Shown piece after piece: positions 24,010 to 33,641 of a stretch of 64,000 bases of DNA (positions are counted from its first letter, which is position 1; every line of letters begins with the position of its first letter). The DNA comes from Bacillus sp. EAC (GTDB taxonomy: Bacteria > Bacillota > Bacilli > Bacillales > Bacillaceae_G). Below the pieces are notes generated by a model. The model was not told the DNA's origin and ran no database searches. It worked only from the letters and a program-made list of their open reading frames with translations. The DNA lies in assembly GCF_002156875.1 (NCBI RefSeq), contig NZ_NCSY01000004.1:1-64000 (forward strand). The letters run 5' to 3'. Position numbers and translations under genes: made by a program.

Positions 24010-25312
24010 GCTTTCAATCTTTCAACAAATTAGCAAACGCCTAACTTTCTTTAATCTTAGAATATTAATGATTTTCATTATTTTGTTTAATATTACGGTG
24101 GGTGTTGTATTCACATTTTATATTTACTTGGATCAAAAAGGTGACGTACTCTCTGTTATGAAGCAAGAAATGAAGGAAGTTAAGGTAAATACAGATTCTT
24201 CAAATACAGAAGAAATTATTCATAAGGGAAAGCGAAAAAAGGTTTATATAAATTATTTTCTTAAAAAAAATGGTGACTTTGAAATTTACGATGAAATCGG
24301 ACCTGGTTATGATAAGGATATCAAAAAAGTATTGAGACAATTAAATCCAGATCCACACAAAGTAACAATTAAACAAATTGCACCAGATAAAAAAGAAGAG
24401 TTATATTTAATGATTGCAGTAGAAAACGTATATGATTCATCAAATCATTTCATCGGTACGATTTATAGTGGGAAGGATCTATCCTTAGTTATTTATATAA
24501 TAAAACAATTTTTTAGTATTTCATTTTTATTATCTGTAATCTTTTGTTTAATGGCTTTTTATTTTGGGAAGAAAATAACGAATCAAGCAATGGAACCAAT
24601 TATCGCATCTTATACTGAGCAAAAAGAATTTATAGAAAATGCGTCACATGAATTAAGGACACCTTTATCAGTCTTGCAAGCTGGTATTGAAGTAATAAGT
24701 ATTGAAGAAGACCGACTTTCAGATTTCGGAAAAGAAACATTATCAGATTTAAAAAAGGAATTAAGTGATACTCGTAACTTAGTTCATAATTTACTTTTTC
24801 TTGCTAGATTCGATCATCAACAAATACAAAATGATAGTTTAGAGGAATTTCGGCTAGATATTTTTACAATACAAATTCAAAAGACTTGGCAATTTAAAGC
24901 ATCTGAAAAAAACCAGCAAATTAAACTAAAAACAAATGATAAATTAGTAGTAAAAACAAATCAAGAAAGTTTTAAGCAATTAATTTATATCTTTATTGAT
25001 AATGCAATTAAATACTCTAAATCAGGAGATAAGATCACACTTAATTACTTTGTACGAGCTGAAAAGAAAAAGCCTTATTTATATTTTGAAGTAATTGATA
25101 ATGGTATTGGTATCGCACCAGAATTACAAGAGAAAATATTTAATCGTTTTTATCGTATTGAAGAACATAGATCTCGTGAAGAGGGGAACACAGGACTAGG
25201 ACTATCAATTGCAAAATCAATAATTGAGACGTTAAATGGGAAAATTTTTGTTGAAAGTGAACTTGGAAGAGGTAGCACTTTTACAATTAAAATACCTTTA
25301 AAAGTATCATAG
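23984..25312 (+). CDS. sensor histidine kinase
   Basis: About 442 aa. TM helix at about 26-48, extracytoplasmic sensor of about 120 aa, second TM at about 170-192, no clear HAMP, HisKA with His222 in ENASHELRTPL, HATPase with N box FIDNAIKYS, G boxes DNGIGIAPELQ and GNTGLGLSIAKS. The TTG start inside the regulator gene has a close GAGGTG; the true start is uncertain, as no ATG in this frame occurs before the first TM helix. Third gene of the unit is a DedA protein. Confidence 0.9.
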   Translation: MLDIQSKNELSIFQQISKRLTFFNLRILMIFIILFNITVGVVFTFYIYLDQKGDVLSVMKQEMKEVKVNTDSSNTEEIIHKGKRKKVYINYFLKKNGDFEIYDEIGPGYDKDIKKVLRQLNPDPHKVTIKQIAPDKKEELYLMIAVENVYDSSNHFIGTIYSGKDLSLVIYIIKQFFSISFLLSVIFCLMAFYFGKKITNQAMEPIIASYTEQKEFIENASHELRTPLSVLQAGIEVISIEEDRLSDFGKETLSDLKKELSDTRNLVHNLLFLARFDHQQIQNDSLEEFRLDIFTIQIQKTWQFKASEKNQQIKLKTNDKLVVKTNQESFKQLIYIFIDNAIKYSKSGDKITLNYFVRAEKKKPYLYFEVIDNGIGIAPELQEKIFNRFYRIEEHRSREEGNTGLGLSIAKSIIETLNGKIFVESELGRGSTFTIKIPLKVS

Positions 25313-25339
25313 AAACTAGCACCATTTTTTGGGGAAAAC

Positions 25340-25996
25340 ATGGCACTATTGGAGAGTTTTATTGATATCATTTTGCACTTAGATCATCATTTATTATCTT
25401 TTGTGCATCAGTACGGAGCACTAACATATATGATTTTATTTATCATTATTTTACTTGAGACAGGAGTTGTCGTAACACCATTTTTACCTGGAGATTCATT
25501 AATATTTACTGCAGGAGCAATCGCTGCGCAAGGTTCTTTAAATATTTATGTTTTACTTGTGCTTTTAATTATTGCGGCTAGTTTGGGAGATACACTAAAT
25601 TATTTTATTGGTAGAACAATTGGTTTAAAAGTACTAAATAATAAAAAAATGAAATTAATAAATGTAAAATACATTCAAGATACACAGGAGTTTTATAACC
25701 GTAAGGGATCTAAATTTATTGTATTGGCAAGGTTTATACCAATAATAAGAACGTTTGCGCCATTTGTGGCTGGAATTGGAAAAATGAATTACTCCAAGTT
25801 TATTACGTATAATATCCTTGGTGCGACACTTTGGGTTAGTTTAATGGTTTTAATTGGATTTTTCTTTGGTAATATTTCATTAGTCAAAAATCATTTTGGA
25901 CTGTTAACAATCGGTATAATTATTGTTTCAGTTGTTCCAATCGTTAAAGATGTGATTATAAGTTTTATGAAAAAAAGTAAAAATAGACAAATTTAA
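25340..25996 (+). CDS. DedA-family membrane protein
   Basis: 218 aa, full-length DedA/VTT protein with the acidic LLETGVVVTPFLPGDSLIF loop and ARFIPIIRTFAPFVAGIGKM (catalytically important Arg). DedA members such as UptA translocate undecaprenyl phosphate across the membrane; others move PE. ATG 28 nt after the kinase stop with a GGGG site, so co-transcribed with the two-component system; suggests a sensed envelope stress answered by lipid-carrier flipping. Confidence 0.88.
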   Translation: MALLESFIDIILHLDHHLLSFVHQYGALTYMILFIIILLETGVVVTPFLPGDSLIFTAGAIAAQGSLNIYVLLVLLIIAASLGDTLNYFIGRTIGLKVLNNKKMKLINVKYIQDTQEFYNRKGSKFIVLARFIPIIRTFAPFVAGIGKMNYSKFITYNILGATLWVSLMVLIGFFFGNISLVKNHFGLLTIGIIIVSVVPIVKDVIISFMKKSKNRQI

Positions 25997-26162
25997 AATT
26001 ATATTTTTTTCCGAGGAATAATGTAAAAAAGGTTTGTTATATTACTAGATTGTAATTTTGTAGACTAATAGAATTATTAGCATGGATGCTTAAGAGACCT
26101 TCAAAATTTATCTTAAGCAATTTATTATAGTTTGGAATTTGTTTATTCCAATAAATTTTTTT

Positions 26163-26190
26163 AAAAGGTTGCTTCGCCAACCTTTTTTTA
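26163..26190 (+). terminator. terminator of the two-component/DedA operon
   Basis: AAAAGGTTG CTTCG CCAACCTTTTTTT. Confidence 0.88.
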
Positions 26191-26310
26191 TAATTCAGTA
26201 AAGTCATGTGTAGTCCTTTTTTTACGGTTAGTTTTTCTTAATGCAGGGATATTTTTGTGTAAAGTGAATAGTACATAAATAGGACACTATTAATGAATGG
26301 AGTGACTGAT

Positions 26311-27174
26311 ATGCAATCACCTAAAACTAGGTTTGAAGTAATTAATGGGATGGAAGTTCATTTTACTGAATGGGGAGACCGACAGAATCCAACTGTAGTA
26401 TGCTGGCATGGTTTAACTAGGAATGGACGAGATTTTGATATTTTGGCCAGCCATTTGGCTGATAAATATCATATTCTTTGCCCGGATACAATCGGACGTG
26501 GATTAAGCCAGTGGAGTACTAGTCCAGAAACAGACTATTGTTTTGAAAATTATGTTAACCTTGCAATCGGATTATTAGATCATCTAGAAATAAAACAAGC
26601 TCGTTGGGTTGGAACATCAATGGGAGGTGCAATTGGTATTCGATTAGCTGGTACAACTGAGCATAAAAATAGAATTTCACATTTAATTTTAAATGATATC
26701 GGAGCAGGTGCTATTGAAAATAATACGCAAGATATAGAAGGGATTAAACGTATTATTAGTTATGTTGGGACCCAACCTAGATTCAATACAGTAACTGAAC
26801 TAAAAAATTACTATAAGATGGTATACTCTGCATTCGGACTTTCTGAAGAGCAGGAGTGGAATGATTTTACTCAAAATTCGTGTAGACGGACCGATGATGG
26901 GAGCATTTGCCCTAATTATGATCCGAAAATTAGTTTGCAGTTCCAGCATACAGAGGATCTAAACTTATGGGATTATTGGGAGTCCATTGAAGCTAAAATA
27001 CTACTCATCCGAGGGGAAATATCAGACGTTTTTCCATTAGATGTGGCAGAAAAAATGCAGCAATCTCAAAATTGCAAAATGGTTACAATTCCAAAACTTG
27101 GTCACGCTCCAGCTTTAAATACAGAAGATCAAATTCTAGTTATAGAGAATTTTATAAGATATAAAAAAGAATAA
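26311..27174 (+). CDS. alpha/beta hydrolase
   Basis: 287 aa. HG oxyanion region in CWHGLTRNGRDFD, nucleophile elbow GTSMGG (Ser103), and late GHAPALN with the catalytic His; an acidic residue in GEISDVFPLD fits the triad. Substrate unknown. The ATG at 26311 has GGAGTG 7 nt upstream; the ATG at 26293 does not. Ends in a terminator that starts within the last codons. Confidence 0.85.
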   Translation: MQSPKTRFEVINGMEVHFTEWGDRQNPTVVCWHGLTRNGRDFDILASHLADKYHILCPDTIGRGLSQWSTSPETDYCFENYVNLAIGLLDHLEIKQARWVGTSMGGAIGIRLAGTTEHKNRISHLILNDIGAGAIENNTQDIEGIKRIISYVGTQPRFNTVTELKNYYKMVYSAFGLSEEQEWNDFTQNSCRRTDDGSICPNYDPKISLQFQHTEDLNLWDYWESIEAKILLIRGEISDVFPLDVAEKMQQSQNCKMVTIPKLGHAPALNTEDQILVIENFIRYKKE

Positions 27175-27199
27175 CTCCAATGCGGGTTATTCTTTTTTA
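27164..27199 (+). terminator. terminator of hydrolase gene
   Basis: AAAAAGAATAACTCC ... GGGTTATTCTTTTTT, overlapping the stop codon. Confidence 0.8.
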
Positions 27200-27331
27200 T
27201 AGCCATATTCTTCATCGTCATAATTTTTATAAGCCCAAATGATAAGTAGTAGAATGTAAAACGAAAAAATAAGAATGTGATAAAATATTTATCAATGAAC
27301 GATTAAATAGTAGAAAGTTAGGTATTGTTTA

Positions 27332-28039
27332 ATGAAAAAGAAATTAACAAAAATCGGAATAAGTATTTTAATTGTTTTCCTTATTTTATTTGCGTTATAT
27401 AAATTAATGAATGTGAGATCATTTCAATTATTTGGTGGTTTAACAGATCAAGTCAACACTGACAAAAAAGTAGTGGCATTAACATTTGATGATGGTCCTA
27501 CGAAAAACGTAGATGAAATTCTGCCATTGTTAGATAGATACAATGCAAAGGCAACATTTTTTCTGATCGGTAATGAGATTGAAAAGAATCCAGACGAAGC
27601 TAAAAAAATTGTACAAGCAGGTCATCAAGTTGGAAATCATACGTATTCTCATAATCGAATGGTTTTAAAATCACCTACTTTTATTAAAGAGGAAATCAAA
27701 AAAACAGATAAGTTGATTCGAAAAGTAGGATATAAAGGTGAAATAGATTTTAGACCGCCTAACGGAAAGAAACTCGTTGGTTTACCTTATTACTTGCATA
27801 AATATCATAAGGATACGATTACGTGGAATATTGAACCAGATACATTTTACACAACTGAATATAGTAAAATTGATTATGTAAATAAAAATGTTAAGCCAGG
27901 TTCCATTATATTATTACATCCAATGTATGATGGAACTGGTAGTGAATTAAAAACTATTGAAGGTATTTTGAAAGATTTATCTAAAAAAGGGTATAAGTTT
28001 ATAACAGTAAATGAGTTACAAGAACTTAAAAAAACTTGA
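27332..28039 (+). CDS. polysaccharide deacetylase family protein
   Basis: 235 aa with an N-terminal TM anchor (about 7-27) and NodB domain: LTFDDGPTKN, GNHTYSHNR (metal His), FRPPNGK, IILLHPMYD (Asp of the usual LHD replaced by Pro). Likely acts on peptidoglycan or surface glycan outside the membrane. RBS weak (AAGTTAGG). Converges on mntH. Confidence 0.85.
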   Translation: MKKKLTKIGISILIVFLILFALYKLMNVRSFQLFGGLTDQVNTDKKVVALTFDDGPTKNVDEILPLLDRYNAKATFFLIGNEIEKNPDEAKKIVQAGHQVGNHTYSHNRMVLKSPTFIKEEIKKTDKLIRKVGYKGEIDFRPPNGKKLVGLPYYLHKYHKDTITWNIEPDTFYTTEYSKIDYVNKNVKPGSIILLHPMYDGTGSELKTIEGILKDLSKKGYKFITVNELQELKKT

Positions 28040-28102
28040 GGAGATTACCGTAAGTTTTTTCATTAAGTTTTAAGAACTACTGTACAAGCAGTCTGTCAAA
28101 AT

Positions 28103-28149
28103 AAAAAAGATTGAACAAATGTTTAAAAACATTCGTTCAATCTTTTTTG
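28103..28149. terminator. bidirectional terminator
   Basis: AAAAAAGATTGAAC(A)AATGTTT ... AAACATT(C)GTTCAATCTTTTTT. Confidence 0.9.
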
Positions 28150-28173
28150 TTTAGTGACTATATTTATAAACAA

Positions 28174-29526
28174 TTATTTAAAAAATGTTGCCCAAAGCAA
28201 GTATGCATTTAATACCGCAATGGCAGAAGCAATCGTCCAAGCAACTGACTTTAGCCATGTCTTATTTACAAACTTACCCATTTTCTTTGGATCACTAGTA
28301 AACATGACCAATGGAATAACTGCAAAAGATAGCTGTAATGATAGAATAACTTGGCTCAAAATCAGTAAATCCGTAGTTCCTTTTGCTCCGTATAGATAGG
28401 TTATGATTAATGCTGGTGTAACTGCAATTAATCGAGTAATTAATCTTCTTATCCAAGGCGATAATTTAATATTTAAAAAACCTTCCATTACAATCTGACC
28501 TGCTAAAGTACCAGTCAATGTAGAGTTTTGGCCTGATGCTAATAAAGCCAATCCGAAAAATGTACTAGCGAGAGTCGTACCTAATAATGGTGTAAGTAGT
28601 TTGAATGCATCTTCAATTGAAGCAACTGATGTATGACCTGTTTTATAAAATGTAGATGCAGCTAATATTAAGATAGCAGCATTTACAAATAAGGCGATCA
28701 TTAATGCAACTGTTGAATCAATCGTTGCAAACTTAATTGCTTCTTTTTTCCCCTCATCAGATACCTCAAATTTTCTAGTTTGAACAATTGAGGAATGAAG
28801 ATATAAATTATGTGGCATAACAGTTGCCCCTAAAATACCTAATGAAATATATAGCATTGTTGGGTCAGTTATAATTTGAGTGCTTGGTATAAATCCACTA
28901 AAAACAGCTTTAATGTCAGGCTGTGACATCGTTAATTCAAAAATAAAACTTCCTGTAATTAAGACAATTAATGAAATAACAAGCGCTTCAATATAGCGAA
29001 ATCCTTTATTTTGTAGCATTAACACAAGCAATACATCGAAAGTAGTTAGACAGATTCCATAAAAAAGTGGAATTCCAAATAGTAAATTTAACGCGATGGC
29101 TGAACCTATTAATTCGGCTAGGTCGCAGGCTGCGATTGCCGCTTCGCAAAGTACCCATAAAACAAAAGAAACAGGTTTACTAAAATGATCTCGACAAGCT
29201 TGAGCTAAATCTCTACCTGTAACGATACCTAGCTTAGCAGATAAAGACTGCAAAATGATTGCCATTAAATTTGAAATAAGAATAACAGATAAAAGTGTAT
29301 AGTTATACGCTGAACCGCCAGCGAGTGATGTTGCCCAGTTTCCAGGATCCATATATCCAACAGCAACTAAGTAACCTGGTCCGGCGAATGCCATAAATTT
29401 TCTAAACGAACTACCTTTTTTCGGAATTGGTAATGAACGATGTACTTCTTGTAAACTAGGTTGTGATTTTTGTTGTTTCCAACCAGTTTCGTCGTAGATA
29501 GCCTTTTCCTGAGACTCTTGTGACAT
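28174..29526 (-). CDS. mntH: Nramp-family Mn2+ transporter
   Basis: Proton-coupled divalent metal importer in the cytoplasmic membrane. 450 aa, eleven TM helices, signature DPGNW in TM1 and MPHNLYLHS in TM6 forming the metal site. ATG at 29526 follows AGGTGGTGGG; the longer frame upstream has no site. A dyad operator just upstream fits MntR repression by manganese. Confidence 0.94.
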   Translation of the reverse strand: MSQESQEKAIYDETGWKQQKSQPSLQEVHRSLPIPKKGSSFRKFMAFAGPGYLVAVGYMDPGNWATSLAGGSAYNYTLLSVILISNLMAIILQSLSAKLGIVTGRDLAQACRDHFSKPVSFVLWVLCEAAIAACDLAELIGSAIALNLLFGIPLFYGICLTTFDVLLVLMLQNKGFRYIEALVISLIVLITGSFIFELTMSQPDIKAVFSGFIPSTQIITDPTMLYISLGILGATVMPHNLYLHSSIVQTRKFEVSDEGKKEAIKFATIDSTVALMIALFVNAAILILAASTFYKTGHTSVASIEDAFKLLTPLLGTTLASTFFGLALLASGQNSTLTGTLAGQIVMEGFLNIKLSPWIRRLITRLIAVTPALIITYLYGAKGTTDLLILSQVILSLQLSFAVIPLVMFTSDPKKMGKFVNKTWLKSVAWTIASAIAVLNAYLLWATFFK

Positions 29527-29561
29527 GTTTCCCACCACCTGTTTTATTGTACACATCAAAT

Positions 29562-29585
29562 AGTTTTTCCCTAGGGAAAGTTTTT
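29562..29585 (-). promoter_or_regulatory. MntR-like operator
   Basis: Dyad AGTTTTTCCCTAGGGAAAGT, similar in layout to the B. subtilis MntR box (A/T arms around a CCTxAGG-like core), 35 nt upstream of mntH. Confidence 0.55.
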
Positions 29586-29923
29586 AAATTATATGCTGAT
29601 TTTATCATAATAGTTCTTATTTGTAATAAAAAAAAATTAAGATTTATTATTTTATTTGAATAGTAGAGCAATTTTATACCTTTTATTGGATTTGAATTTA
29701 AAAAAAGTTTGAAAATTTGGGAGTAAGATGGAAGAATATTTATCATTTTTAAAAGATTAGTTTGTTGTCAGTGCAATCTATTTTAAAAGATAAGAATAAA
29801 ATTTCTATGAGGATAATTAAGAGGATTAGTTAATTTATTCCAAAAAAAAATAATAGAAGAAGTATAAAAGTCGTCCAAAATTCCATCTTATAACTTTAAC
29901 GAAGAAAAAATATTCAGCGGACA

Positions 29924-29964
29924 AAATTAGAACCACCGTATACGAAAGCGAATAGCGGTGGTTA
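29924..29964 (-). terminator. hairpin after reverse-strand fragment
   Basis: AACCACCG ... CGGTGGTT stem; on the reverse strand followed by CTAATTTTG. The 29600-29920 stretch shows no gene. Confidence 0.45.
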
Positions 29965-30001
29965 GTTGTTTAAGTAGTAAGTTTCCCTTACTGCTTATTT
30001 A

Positions 30002-30118
30002 TTATTCTGCAGGAACTCCAAGAGCATCGTAAGCAGCAATTACTACTTGAGTTTCAGTCAAAGGTTGACCAGCATTGTCAGTGGAACCAATTATGTTAGT
30101 GCAAGTTGGAAATGATAC
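30002..30118 (-). pseudogene. possible C-terminal gene fragment
   Basis: Reverse-strand frame from a TAA to a stop, 38 codons, ending TDNAGQPLTETQVVIAAYDA then LGVPAE, with no start codon or site. Followed on that strand by a hairpin terminator, as a real gene end would be. Family not identified. Confidence 0.3.
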
Positions 30119-30150
30119 TTTTTAGTTTTTTTACATCTGGAAAAAACATG

Positions 30151-30315
30151 CATAAACTAACTTTGGACAGTGAAACGCTTAATGCTCTAGATCAAACTGG
30201 AAAGCTTTTAAATAATTTTGGATTTGAGTATTTTCGAAAAACTAAAATGTATGGGGGACAAACTATATTTTTTAATGAATGCTTTAGGTTTTCTTCTACT
30301 GGTTCAAGAATGTAG
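30151..30315 (+). CDS. hypothetical short ORF, doubtful
   Basis: ATG frame reading MHKLTLDSETLNALDQTGKL onward, 54 aa (an earlier in-frame ATG at 30106 would give 69 aa). Neither start has a convincing ribosome binding site. No family recognised. Could be spurious or a gene remnant in this decayed gap before hssR. Confidence 0.25.
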   Translation, partial: HKLTLDSETLNALDQTGKLLNNFGFEYFRKTKMYGGQTIFFNECFRFSSTGSRM

Positions 30316-30384
30316 AGGGTATTAAAACTAAATATATGATATGATTTTTGGAAATAAATACAAGTTTTGTAGGGGATGGAAAGT

Positions 30385-31062
30385 ATGATTCGTATATTAA
30401 TTGTAGATGATGATTCAAATATAAGGGAACTATTAAAGCTATATCTTCAATCAGAAGGTTTTGTTACTTTCGAAGCATCGAGTGGTGAAGAGGCATCAAA
30501 CTTACTTTTAAACCAACAAGTCAACTTAGCGATTGTAGATGTAATGATGCCAGGTATTGATGGATATCAACTTTGTGAGGAAATAAGAAAGTATTATGAT
30601 TTTCCTGTTATTTTATTAACAGCAAAAAGTGAGCTTACTGATAAGGAAAAGGGATTTTCAGTCGGTACGGATGATTACTTAACGAAACCGTTTGAACCCA
30701 AAGAATTATTATTCCGTATCAAGGCACTACTAAGGCGTTTTAATATGGTAAGTGCTCAAAAAATAACGCTAAACGAAACGATTATCGATCGTAAAAGCTA
30801 CGAAGTTTATTGTAATGGGAAATTACTTATGTTACCGATGAAAGAGTTCGAATTATTATCTCAATTAGCAAGTTATCCAGATCGGATTTTTACGCGTGAG
30901 GAGTTAATACAGTTGATTTGGGGGGCAGATTTTGAAGGTGATGATCGAACGATTAATGTTCATATCAAGCGTTTACGTGAACGGTTTTCCACTTTAACGG
31001 AGGATTTTAACATAAAAACAGTTCGCGGTGTAGGGTATAAACTGGAGGTCAATAAGAAGTGA
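30385..31062 (+). CDS. hssR: haem-responsive response regulator HssR
   Basis: 225 aa OmpR-family regulator, Asp52 in AIVDVMMPG. Stretches TDDYLTKPFEPKELLFRI and DRTINVHIKRLRERF closely resemble Staphylococcus aureus HssR. Activates the haem exporter hrtBA when haem is in excess. ATG at 30385 has GGGGA 9 nt upstream; the ATG at 30376 is too close to it. Overlaps hssS by 4 nt (GTGA), so coupled. Confidence 0.9.
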   Translation: MIRILIVDDDSNIRELLKLYLQSEGFVTFEASSGEEASNLLLNQQVNLAIVDVMMPGIDGYQLCEEIRKYYDFPVILLTAKSELTDKEKGFSVGTDDYLTKPFEPKELLFRIKALLRRFNMVSAQKITLNETIIDRKSYEVYCNGKLLMLPMKEFELLSQLASYPDRIFTREELIQLIWGADFEGDDRTINVHIKRLRERFSTLTEDFNIKTVRGVGYKLEVNKK

Positions 31063-32438
31063 AAACTTTATATTTAAGGATCGTAATTACAATCATCTTC
31101 GTAATGATTTTTAGTAGTCTAATGTCTTTCTTTATTTCAAATGTATTTTACCACTACACTTTAAAACCTTACAATGATAAAAAATTAACTAAAATGGCTT
31201 TAACAATTCAGGATTTTTATGAAAAAAATAATGGCATCAATATAGATGAATATTTAAATCATATTGGGAAATTAGGTTATCAAATTTATGTAGTCGATGA
31301 TAAAGGAAATAGATCGTTTTATGGAGGCCGCTATAGAGAAAAGAAGTTAAATGATTCCGTTATTGAATCTGTATTAAGTGGGGATGTATATCATGGTATT
31401 GCTCAATTTCCTACATCATTATTAGTTACAGGATTTTTTGATAATACCTTAGAAAATACAATTGGTGTTCCGATTGTTACGAATAACAAACAATATGCAC
31501 TATTTATTCGCCCTAATGTGGAGCTTCAATTTGGCGAATTACGCATATTATTTTCAATTATATTAATGATGACCATTATATTAAGTATTCTATTTGTATT
31601 AATAAGCACAAGGTATATTGTCAAACCAATCATTAAGTTAACGGAAGCAACTAAAAGAATTGCTGAAGGAAAATATAATGTTCAACTACAAATTAAACGA
31701 CAAGACGAAATTGGAAAACTTGCAAATTATTTTTCTCGAATGACAAAACAATTGGAACAAATTGAGGAAATGAGACAAGAATTTGTTTCGAATGTTTCAC
31801 ACGAAATTCAGTCACCCCTTGCCTCGATTAAAGGGTTTTCTCAAACACTAAAATCAAATGAATTAACTGAAGAACAAAGACATTCGTATTTATCTATTAT
31901 AGAGGCAGAAAGCAGTCGATTATCTTTATTAAGTAAACAGTTATTAACCTTAGCTTCTTTAGATAAGGAAGAAAACATTTTACAAAAAACTAATTTTGAT
32001 ATTGCTGAGCAAATAAAACTTGTCATACGTACAACTGAATGGAGTTGGCGTACGAAAGAACTTGCAATTGATATGGAACTGCCATCAACGATCATCAACG
32101 CCGATAAAAATATGCTACATCAAGTTTGGACAAACTTAATTACAAATAGTATTAAATTTAATCATCAGGGTGGTTCGATTTCGATAAAAATTCGAAATGA
32201 TGGACATGTAGTTGAAGTCGAGATTCAAGACACCGGAATTGGGATCAAAGAAGAAGATTTACATCAAATTTTTAATCGTTTTTTTATAGTAGATAAAGCA
32301 AGAATTCGAAAAGAATCAAGTAGTGGACTAGGTTTAGCAATTGTAAAACAAATTATTGAGCTACATAATGGGCAGATTCATGTAACAAGTATATTAGGAA
32401 AAGGAACGAGTTTTATACTATCGATTCCTAAAATGTAA
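31059..32438 (+). CDS. hssS: haem sensor histidine kinase HssS
   Basis: 459 aa membrane kinase. TM1 about 7-28, extracytoplasmic domain containing YHGIAQ and LLVTGFFDNTLENTIGVPI as in S. aureus HssS, TM2 about 165-187, HAMP (about 188-240), His248 in FVSNVSHEIQSPL (Gln replaces the common Lys/Arg), HATPase with N box and GLGLAIVKQ. GTG start overlapping the hssR stop. Confidence 0.9.
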   Translation: MKTLYLRIVITIIFVMIFSSLMSFFISNVFYHYTLKPYNDKKLTKMALTIQDFYEKNNGINIDEYLNHIGKLGYQIYVVDDKGNRSFYGGRYREKKLNDSVIESVLSGDVYHGIAQFPTSLLVTGFFDNTLENTIGVPIVTNNKQYALFIRPNVELQFGELRILFSIILMMTIILSILFVLISTRYIVKPIIKLTEATKRIAEGKYNVQLQIKRQDEIGKLANYFSRMTKQLEQIEEMRQEFVSNVSHEIQSPLASIKGFSQTLKSNELTEEQRHSYLSIIEAESSRLSLLSKQLLTLASLDKEENILQKTNFDIAEQIKLVIRTTEWSWRTKELAIDMELPSTIINADKNMLHQVWTNLITNSIKFNHQGGSISIKIRNDGHVVEVEIQDTGIGIKEEDLHQIFNRFFIVDKARIRKESSSGLGLAIVKQIIELHNGQIHVTSILGKGTSFILSIPKM

Positions 32439-32443
32439 TTAAT

Positions 32444-32477
32444 TGTTCACCTAATGTTCATCTTCCATTTCTATAAT
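32444..32477 (+). promoter_or_regulatory. HssR box and promoter of hrtBA
   Basis: Direct repeat TGTTCACCTAA TGTTCATCTTC (TGTTCA at 32444 and 32455, 11-bp period) and TATAAT at 32472-32477, 10 nt after the second repeat. Agrees with the known S. aureus HssR direct repeat of GTTCATATT units. Confidence 0.75.
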
Positions 32478-32555
32478 TTATTTTGTAAAGAGTGATTAAG
32501 GTTTGAATTAAACTTTTTATCGCTCTTTTTTTAAATAGAAAAGGAGTTGATCAGG

Positions 32556-33641
32556 ATGTTTCTTGCAATCAGAGAATTTAAACATGCTAAACTACGATTT
32601 TTATTAATAAGTTTAATTATGATTCTTATATCTTTACTTGTCCTATTTGTTTCAGGCTTGGCAAAAGGTTTGTCTTTTGATAATGCATCCTCTATCGAAA
32701 GTATGAATACAGACTATTTAGTTTTACAAAAAGGATCTAATCAACAAATTAATCATTCAATGTTATTGGAAAACCAAATTAATGATGTTCAACAATACGT
32801 GACCGATAAAAATAATGCTACTCTAGGTGTTCAAATGACTACTTTTATAAAAAATGGTACGTCAAAAAAAATTGATTCCACATTATTTGGAATAAATACA
32901 GATGGCATAATTTCGCCCGAAGTGATTGAGGGTAAAATGATTGATAATTCTACAACAGATGAAGTTGTTGGTGATCCATCCCTAAAAGATGAAGGAGTTA
33001 AAATAGGTGATAAGATCGTCGATCAAATGTCAGGTAAAGAATTTACTATTATAGGGTTTACTAAGCATCAATCATATAGTCATACACCAGTAATTCATAT
33101 GAATAATAAAGAATGGTCAATGATTAAAAGAAGTCCTTCCTACAATGTAATTGCATTGAAGACTGATTCAAGTACGATAAACAAAATAAAGAAGAATGTT
33201 TCTGGAATTGAAGTGATTAGTAAAAAACAATCACTAAAAGGTGTACCAGGGTTTAAAGAAGAACAAGGCTCTTTATTAATGATGATAACATTTCTATTCT
33301 TTATCGGAGCCGTTGTTTTAGCAGTATTTTTCTATGTACTAACAATTCAAAAAATAAATCAATTTGGCGTATTAAAAGCAATAGGCTCAAAAACAAGTTA
33401 TTTAGCTAAAAATATAATTTTCCAAGTAGTAACACTTACTTCTGTGAGTCTCTTTATTAGCATTTCAATCACTTTCGGATTTTCAAAAATAATATCAACA
33501 AAATTACCTTTTGTATTTGATTTAAAGTTGGTATTAGGAAGTTCGATACTATTCCTTTTAGTTGCTCTTGTTGGTTCATTATTATCCTTAACTCGAATAT
33601 TGAAAATTGATCCTGTAGAAGCAATTGGGAGGGCATTTTAA
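32556..33641 (+). CDS. hrtB: haem exporter permease HrtB
   Basis: 361 aa FtsX/MacB-type permease. TM helix 1 (about 14-36), large extracytoplasmic domain with SIESMNTDYLVLQKG and VIEGK, three C-terminal helices ending in LLSLTRILKIDPVEAIG. Order and sequence agree with S. aureus HrtB. ATG at 32556 has AAAGGAG at proper distance. Its TAA overlaps the hrtA ATG by one base. Confidence 0.9.
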   Translation: MFLAIREFKHAKLRFLLISLIMILISLLVLFVSGLAKGLSFDNASSIESMNTDYLVLQKGSNQQINHSMLLENQINDVQQYVTDKNNATLGVQMTTFIKNGTSKKIDSTLFGINTDGIISPEVIEGKMIDNSTTDEVVGDPSLKDEGVKIGDKIVDQMSGKEFTIIGFTKHQSYSHTPVIHMNNKEWSMIKRSPSYNVIALKTDSSTINKIKKNVSGIEVISKKQSLKGVPGFKEEQGSLLMMITFLFFIGAVVLAVFFYVLTIQKINQFGVLKAIGSKTSYLAKNIIFQVVTLTSVSLFISISITFGFSKIISTKLPFVFDLKLVLGSSILFLLVALVGSLLSLTRILKIDPVEAIGRAF

